From Salana multivorans (GTDB lineage: Bacteria; Actinomycetota; Actinomycetes; Actinomycetales; Beutenbergiaceae): a stretch of DNA of 64,000 bases. Positions 61,857 through 64,000 of the stretch are shown here, in pieces. Location: NCBI RefSeq assembly GCF_003751805.1, contig NZ_RKHQ01000001.1, positions 2,170,001-2,234,000 on the forward strand. The letters are read 5' to 3'. The translations under genes and the position numbers were made by a program. The notes under the pieces were generated by a model. That model did not search any database. It was given only the letters and a program-made list of their open reading frames with translations, and was not told the DNA's origin. How positions within the stretch are numbered: position 1 is the first letter of the stretch; the number at the start of each line of letters is the position of its first letter.

Positions 61857-63200
61857 ATGACGACGCTCGCCGCACTCCTCGTGCCGTACTCCGGCACCGA
61901 CGCCGCGGGCGCGCGCACGCTCGTCGCGGCGGCGCTCGGTCTCGGGGGTGACGACCGGCCGGGTCGAGCTCCCGAGGGGCTCACGGTGCGCGTCGACCGG
62001 GTGCAGCCGAGGGCCGGGCACCTCAGCGTCGGGCTCGACGTCGCCTACTCGACGGACCTCGGCCCCCGGCGCGACTACCTCGTCGCGTCCGACGCGCCGG
62101 TCGCGATCGCCGCGGCGCACGCGGGCCGGGCCGCGCTCCTGCGGCCAGCTCCCGAGGCCGGCGACGAGGACGACGACCGGCGCGCGGGTTCCCGGCCCGG
62201 TGGAGTCGCGGTCGCGGAGGACGAGACCGGCACCCGCTCCGACTCGGTCGCCGTGTGGCGCCACCCGGCCGACCCCGAGCTGCCGGGCCTCGCTGCCGCC
62301 TGCACCCTCGCCGCCGTCCGGGCCGCGCTGCCCGACGCCGCCGGCCTCGAGGTCGTGACCTACCGGCCGCTGCGCCGGGCCGTGGTCCGCGTGACCGCAG
62401 CCGACGGCTCGGCGCTCGCCTACCTCAAGGTGGTCGCCCCGCGGCGGCTCGCCGGGCTCCGCGCACGGCACGAGCTGGTCGAGGAGGCGCCCGGCGCGGT
62501 GGAGTGCCTCGGCCCCGGCGTCCTCGCGCTGACCGCGCTGCCGGGCGTGCCGCTCACCGACCGCCTGGTCGCCGGCGCTCCGGTGCCGCCGCTCGCGCGG
62601 CTGCGGCCCCGGCCGGCAGGATCGGCCAGGTCGGTCGAGCCGGCCGCCGACATGACGCCCACCCCGCCCGGTCCGCCGGCGGTGCAGGCCTGGGCGGACA
62701 CCCTCCCGACCCAGGTGGACGCGGCACGCGGCGTGCTCACCCCGGCCACGCACGCGCGGCTGGCCGTGCTCGCCGCCCGCGCCGGGAGCTCCTGGCGTCG
62801 TCATCGCGACGCCGTCGGCGCGACCGGCCTCGTCCACGGCGACCTGCACCCGGGCAACGTGCTGCTGACGGAGTCGGGCGACGTCGCCGGTCACCTCGAC
62901 CTCGACCGTGCGGGGACCGGGCTCCTCGTCGACGACGACGCCTGCCTCCTCGCGCACACCGAGATCCTCGCGCTCGACCACCCCGGCGCGGGTGAGGCGC
63001 TCGCGGGCTGGTGGTCCCAGGTGCCGACGGACGACCCGGGGGTGCTCGCGGCGACGCGGGCCCGCGTCGCCGCCGTGCTGCTCACTCTCGTGCCCGTCCT
63101 CGCGCACCGCGCGTCCGACGTGCTCGATCTGGCCGAGCGACTGCTCGGTCCCGTCCCGCCGCCCCCGGTGGGGCCGTCACAGAAGGAGGAAGAACGATGA
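61857..63200 (+). CDS. Aminoglycoside-phosphotransferase-fold (APH) kinase-like protein
   Basis: Protein of 447 residues. The second half has the APH/choline-kinase motifs LVHGDLHPGNVLL (H327, D329) and GHLDLDRAG (D348), the catalytic Asp and metal-binding Asp of the family. The first half is a separate domain of about 200 residues with an Arg/Asp-rich disordered loop (about 100-130). Such APH-like proteins phosphorylate varied small molecules; substrate unknown. GTGGAGA precedes the ATG. Its stop overlaps the next gene (ATGA). Confidence 0.8.
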   Translation: MTTLAALLVPYSGTDAAGARTLVAAALGLGGDDRPGRAPEGLTVRVDRVQPRAGHLSVGLDVAYSTDLGPRRDYLVASDAPVAIAAAHAGRAALLRPAPEAGDEDDDRRAGSRPGGVAVAEDETGTRSDSVAVWRHPADPELPGLAAACTLAAVRAALPDAAGLEVVTYRPLRRAVVRVTAADGSALAYLKVVAPRRLAGLRARHELVEEAPGAVECLGPGVLALTALPGVPLTDRLVAGAPVPPLARLRPRPAGSARSVEPAADMTPTPPGPPAVQAWADTLPTQVDAARGVLTPATHARLAVLAARAGSSWRRHRDAVGATGLVHGDLHPGNVLLTESGDVAGHLDLDRAGTGLLVDDDACLLAHTEILALDHPGAGEALAGWWSQVPTDDPGVLAATRARVAAVLLTLVPVLAHRASDVLDLAERLLGPVPPPPVGPSQKEEER

Positions 63201-63643
63201 AGCGCACCACCTGGATCGTCGCCGGCGCCCTCGGGGCCGCCGGTGTGGTCGGCGGCTCGGTCATGGCCGCGGCCGACCCCGGCACGACGCCGCTCGGCCC
63301 GGCGGTCACGACGACGCCCGAGTCGAGCGCCACGACGACGCCGGCGCTGCCCGAGCCGACGCCGTCCACGCCAGCTCCCGTCGCCACCCCCGGGGTCACC
63401 GCGACCCCGGCCGTCGGCGACCCCGCGTTCGTCGGCGCGAGCTCGGCCATCACGACGGTCACGGCGCCATCGGTCGTCTCGCCGACGACGCAGGCCTCGC
63501 CGGTGACGCAGGTCTCGCCGGTGACGCAGGCCTCGCCCGTGACGCAGGCCTCGCCGGTCAGCCCGGTCTCGCCCGTCACGCAGCCGTCGCCCGCCACCCC
63601 GGCGTCGCCCGCGTCACCCGTCAGCCCGCAGTCGGCGGACTGA
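63197..63643 (+). CDS. Exported Pro/Ser/Thr-rich repeat protein
   Basis: Protein of 148 residues: signal-like N-terminus (MKRTTWIVAGALGAAGVVGGSVMAAADP), then an almost entirely Thr/Pro/Ser/Ala/Val sequence with hexapeptide repeats T-Q-x-S-P-V (about residues 98-130, four copies encoded by 18-bp repeats). GAAGGAGGA lies 5 bp before the ATG, a strong site. Probably a cell-surface spacer or glycosylated mucin-like protein; overlaps the APH-like gene and precedes convergent terminators. Confidence 0.8.
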   Translation: MKRTTWIVAGALGAAGVVGGSVMAAADPGTTPLGPAVTTTPESSATTTPALPEPTPSTPAPVATPGVTATPAVGDPAFVGASSAITTVTAPSVVSPTTQASPVTQVSPVTQASPVTQASPVSPVSPVTQPSPATPASPASPVSPQSAD

Positions 63644-63651
63644 CCGGACGC

Positions 63652-63725
63652 CGGCCGTCCACGGACTCCGGACGGCCGACAACGGCCCGCCCTGGGCCGT
63701 GGCCGGGTCGTCGCGACCCGGCCAC
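63652..63725. terminator. Two hairpins after the repeat-protein gene
   Basis: A 9-bp stem (63652-63660 with 63670-63678) and a perfect 12-bp stem (63699-63710 with 63714-63725) follow the plus-strand operon in the 180-bp gap before the convergent response regulator. Confidence 0.7.
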
Positions 63726-63765
63726 CGAGGTCCCCGCTGCTCCCCCACGCGCGGCGGGGACCTCG
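63726..63765 (-). terminator. Hairpin terminator of the response regulator
   Basis: Perfect 12-bp stem (63726-63737 with 63754-63765), 16-nt loop, 60 bp past the regulator stop. Confidence 0.7.
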
Positions 63766-63824
63766 CCGTCCTCTCGACCCACGGACCGACGACCCGACGC
63801 GCGCCCGCCAGCCCCCCGGCCGGA

Positions 63825-64000
63825 TCAGCCCAGGCGGTATCCCGCGCCGCGCACGGTCGTGACGAGCTCGGCCCCGAGCTTGCGGCGCAGGTAGCGCACG
63901 TAGACGTCCACGACGTTGGACCCGGGGTCGAAGTCGTACCCCCACACCCGCGAGAGGAGCTGCTCCCGGCTCAGCACCTGCCCGGGGTGGCGCAGGAACG
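63825..64000 (-). CDS. OmpR/PhoB-type response regulator, C-terminal part only
   Basis: The window holds the last 58 codons: the winged-helix DNA-binding domain with [16 protein letters not shown], then [13 protein letters not shown] and the closing [12 protein letters not shown]. The receiver domain lies beyond 64000. The sequence is that of an MprA/MtrA-like two-component regulator; a sensor kinase gene is expected next to it outside the window. Confidence 0.9.
   Translation of the reverse strand, partial: FLRHPGQVLSREQLLSRVWGYDFDPGSNVVDVYVRYLRRKLGAELVTTVRGAGYRLG

Overview
The window is very GC-rich DNA (by eye well over 70% G+C) from a high-GC Gram-positive bacterium. The gene content (ClpC, radA-disA, SHOCT and DUF2516 proteins, a DrrAB-type exporter, a GH112 phosphorylase, a GH120 beta-xylosidase) suggests a saprophytic actinobacterium of the order Micrococcales, something like Cellulomonadaceae or Promicromonosporaceae; the species is not determined. 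I see no rRNA, tRNA, CRISPR array, transposase or prophage. Many genes carry a TANNNT -10 element only 6-8 nt before the start codon, so leaderless mRNAs look common.

Layout. 1-4.8 kb: two sugar ABC permeases, a DUF624-type membrane protein and a GH112 phosphorylase, a module for importing and phosphorolysing a beta-galactoside disaccharide. 4.85-9.1 kb: housekeeping genes (nitrobindin-like protein, YgfZ, FUSC-like protein, DUF2516, D-tyrosyl-tRNA deacylase, VOC protein). 9.1-11 kb: DrrAB-type ABC exporter. 11-17.3 kb: clpC, a MATE transporter, an unknown membrane protein and a SUFU-like protein. 17.3-25.6 kb: sugar-acid region with uxuA, a LacI regulator, three Gfo/Idh/MocA oxidoreductases, a second unrelated mannonate dehydratase (ManD) and a GntR/FCD regulator; uxuA and manD share a 12-bp promoter/operator block. 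25.6-38.3 kb: xylose and xylo-oligosaccharide region: ROK regulator, xylA, xylB, a polyol-type dehydrogenase, a P-loop kinase, an LEA-like repeat protein, a LacI regulator, a complete ABC importer and a cytosolic GH120 beta-xylosidase.

38.3-45.9 kb: acyl-CoA dehydrogenase, then an unusual divergent pair of units (SPFH protein plus degenerate NAD-kinase-like protein, against a nucleotidyltransferase-like/methyltransferase fusion) sharing a control region with two TTGTC/GACAA inverted repeats, followed by envelope proteins. 45.9-51.4 kb: glycerol operon glpD-glpF-glpK with a divergent SorC-family regulator. 51.4-60.1 kb: membrane proteins, mutY, disA, radA, proC and a LacI regulator. 60.7-64 kb: adenosine deaminase, a phosphotransferase-like protein, a Pro/Ser/Thr-rich exported protein and the 3' end of an OmpR-type response regulator.

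The xylan genes form a coherent pathway: the importer brings in xylo-oligosaccharides, GH120 releases xylose inside the cell, XylA and XylB give xylulose 5-phosphate, and ROK and LacI regulators flank the genes. Non-coding gaps hold several repeat families: a 111-bp tandem palindromic unit before manD, a 28-bp minisatellite between mutY and disA, a 160-bp repeat pair with inverted ends before add, and a 25-bp direct repeat flanking the oligosaccharide cassette. The best candidate for something undescribed is the 39.5-43.1 kb nucleotide-themed divergent unit.
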